Shown here: one piece after another, positions 21,257 to 22,304 of the stretch
Position numbering within the stretch: the first letter of the stretch is position 1
Layout: every line of letters begins with the position of its first letter
NCBI GenBank assembly: GCA_002506645.1
Contig: DAXY01000005.1
Location: forward strand, 1,158-23,461
DNA from: Vulcanisaeta distributa
Lineage (GTDB): Archaea > Thermoproteota > Thermoprotei > Thermoproteales > Thermocladiaceae
Direction: 5' to 3'
DNA: 22,304 nt
The notes under the pieces: model-generated
Database searches by the model: none
What the model saw: the letters and a program-made list of their open reading frames with translations, nothing else
Told to the model about the DNA's origin: nothing
Position numbers and translations under genes: made by a program

Positions 21257-22030
21257 TTAGGTATTTAGCTTTACAACATCCTTAAAGAACTTTTCATAGC
21301 CCATGGACTCGATTTCCTTAACTACCTCCTCACCACCGACGTGGACCACCGACCCCTTGGCCATGACCACTACCTTGGTCGGCCTAACGTAGTGGAGTAT
21401 CTCCGCATGGTGCGTGGTTACCAGTATTGCCGTGCCTTCCTGGGCTAGTCGGGCTATGGACCTGCCTATTATGGCTATGCCATCAACATCAAGCCCCGAG
21501 TCCGGTTCATCAAGCATTGCAACCCTGGGCTTGTACATGAGGAGTTGAAGCATCTCGGCCCTCTTAGACTCACCACCGCTGAAGCCCGCGTGGACGCCCC
21601 TTGACAGGTGCTCAGGCCTTAGGCCGAGCTCTGTCGTCAACTTCATCATCTCCGCAACGACCTGCGGGGGTGGTGGGTCCGTTATTCGCCTACCGGCCTT
21701 CTTATTGAGCATTGCCGTTATTAATGTCGATAGCCTGACCTCCGGGACAGGGGTTGGGTTCTGCAGGGCGAGTAGTATGCCCTTCTGGACCCTCTCCTCA
21801 GGGTATAACTTCAGTATTGACTCTCCATCTAGCCTAATATCGCCACTGACCACGTTGTACTTGGGGTTACCCGCAATGGTCAGGAATAGCGTAGTTTTGC
21901 CGCTACCGTTAGGCCCCATTATGGCCACGACCTCCCCAGACTCAACGGTTAGGTTTATGTTGTTTAGTATCCTCTTACCATCAACCTCAACGCTTAGGTT
22001 TACCACCTCAAGCCTCGTCATGTTTATCAT
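21257..22030 (-). CDS. sufC: Fe-S cluster assembly ATPase SufC
   Basis: ABC-type ATPase that energises the SufB(D) scaffold for iron-sulfur cluster assembly. The 257-aa protein has Walker A MGPNGSGKTT (38-47), the Q-loop in LALQNPTPVPEV, the signature FSGGESKRAEMLQLL characteristic of SufC (family reads F-S-G-G-E-K-K-R), Walker B VAMLDEPDSGLDVDG and the H-loop VTTHH. The divergent neighbour encodes SufB, which confirms the system. ATG 22030 lies about 27 bases downstream of a minus-strand TTTTTAA (22051-22057), so it is likely leaderless; ATG 22021 is an internal alternative. Confidence 0.95.
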   Translation of the reverse strand: MINMTRLEVVNLSVEVDGKRILNNINLTVESGEVVAIMGPNGSGKTTLFLTIAGNPKYNVVSGDIRLDGESILKLYPEERVQKGILLALQNPTPVPEVRLSTLITAMLNKKAGRRITDPPPPQVVAEMMKLTTELGLRPEHLSRGVHAGFSGGESKRAEMLQLLMYKPRVAMLDEPDSGLDVDGIAIIGRSIARLAQEGTAILVTTHHAEILHYVRPTKVVVMAKGSVVHVGGEEVVKEIESMGYEKFFKDVVKLNT

Positions 22031-22137
22031 CGTAGCCTCTGTGACACTGATTAAAAACTTTTCGGCAGTGTCTATGTTAGGCTTATCATTAGAAAACTTA
22101 ATAGTTTAGTAATCTATAAGTATTCTAAAGAATAGTC
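22031..22137. promoter_or_regulatory. divergent sufC-sufB promoter region
   Basis: The 107-base gap holds a minus-strand GTTTTTAA (22051-22058) for sufC and AT-rich plus-strand boxes between 22098 and 22122 (TTAATAGTTT, CTATAAGTA) for sufB. No upstream ATG precedes either start, unlike the aromatic leaders. No clear regulator site is visible. Confidence 0.5.
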
Positions 22138-22304
22138 ATGGGTAGGGACGGCATTAAGCTCGAGGTTGCGAGGACTGAGGAGTACTCAAGCATGTTGGGC
22201 CGCGCCAAGCCCATTAAGTGGGAGGTGGAGATTAGGGGTAGGATCACGAGAGACGTTATTGAGGAGATAAGCAGGGTTAGGAATGAGCCGGACTGGATGA
22301 GGAG
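22138..22304 (+). CDS. sufB: SufB-type Fe-S cluster assembly scaffold (partial, N-terminus)
   Basis: The reading frame opens at ATG 22138 and is open to the end of the window (55 complete codons). It ends with EEISRVRNEPDWMR, which matches the N-terminal E-I-S-x-x-K-x-E-P-x-W-M segment conserved in SufB proteins, and it diverges from sufC. The remaining roughly 400 residues, including the beta-helix core, lie beyond the window. SufD is less likely because the EPxWM motif at this position is a SufB feature. Confidence 0.85.
   Translation, partial: MGRDGIKLEVARTEEYSSMLGRAKPIKWEVEIRGRITRDVIEEISRVRNEPDWMR

Noticed and set aside
1..22304. tRNA, rRNA, CRISPR, IS elements or prophage genes
   Set aside because: I looked for tRNA-like ends, spaced repeats, transposase motifs and terminal inverted repeats and saw none. 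The gaps between genes are too short and too AT-rich to hold them.

Overview
The window reads as a chromosomal segment of a hyperthermophilic crenarchaeon (Thermoproteota), most likely of the Thermoproteales. A Vulcanisaeta/Caldivirga/Thermocladium-type organism is plausible, but the genus cannot be fixed from the sequence alone. The reasons are: the GHMP-type (archaeal) shikimate kinase; a TrpB2-type tryptophan synthase beta chain used as TrpA's partner; type I-beta DAHP synthase; archaeal TATA boxes 25-30 nt before the start codons of most transcription units (largely leaderless genes); heavy AGG arginine usage; and GTG/TTG starts. Coding density is very high. No gap exceeds 300 bases (the longest are about 100-140 bases), and I see no tRNA, rRNA, CRISPR, IS element or phage sequence.

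Layout. 142-3947 (+): tyrA (chorismate mutase-prephenate dehydrogenase), aroF, aroB and aroE, tightly overlapping, preceded by an unusual ~95-nt leader. 3944-4651 (-): aroD. 4717-5538 (+): aroK. 5642-7351 (+): a single-chain transketolase. 7392-8690 (+): aroA (EPSP synthase). 8806-9249 (+): a lone, short gamma-type subunit of a 2-oxoacid:ferredoxin oxidoreductase. 9226-9969 (-): trpC. 10129-15571 (+): trpA-trpB-trpD-trpF-trpE-trpG, all overlapping or abutting. 15678-18107 (+): PEP synthase. 18159-18794 (+): a LysE-type exporter. 18807-19856 (+): a double-hotdog MaoC-like protein. 19895-21211 (-): dihydroorotase. 21257-22030 (-): sufC, divergent from sufB, which starts at 22138 and runs off the end.

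How the genes work together. Transketolase can supply erythrose 4-phosphate and PEP synthase can supply phosphoenolpyruvate, the two substrates of DAHP synthase (aroF). aroB, aroD, aroE, aroK and aroA carry the flux to EPSP. trpE/G/D/C/F/A/B make tryptophan from chorismate, and tyrA makes the tyrosine precursor. Chorismate synthase (aroC), prephenate dehydratase and an aromatic aminotransferase are not in the window. aroD and trpC are the two single genes flipped against the cluster, each creating a divergent promoter region.

The most interesting signal is in the leaders. The 7-mer ATGGAAT occurs just downstream of the predicted transcription starts of tyrA, transketolase and trpA. The tyrA and transketolase copies share an identical 11-mer. 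The same segments form tiny upstream reading frames rich in aromatic codons (M-E-Y-L-Y-Q; M-E-Y-Q-E-F-Q-W; M-P-Q-W-S; and a W-W-containing 14-mer) that overlap, or lie close upstream of, the start codons of the genes. This could be a shared operator of an aromatic-amino-acid regulon, a leader-peptide control system, or both. The two readings are confounded in the sequence and need comparative and experimental tests.
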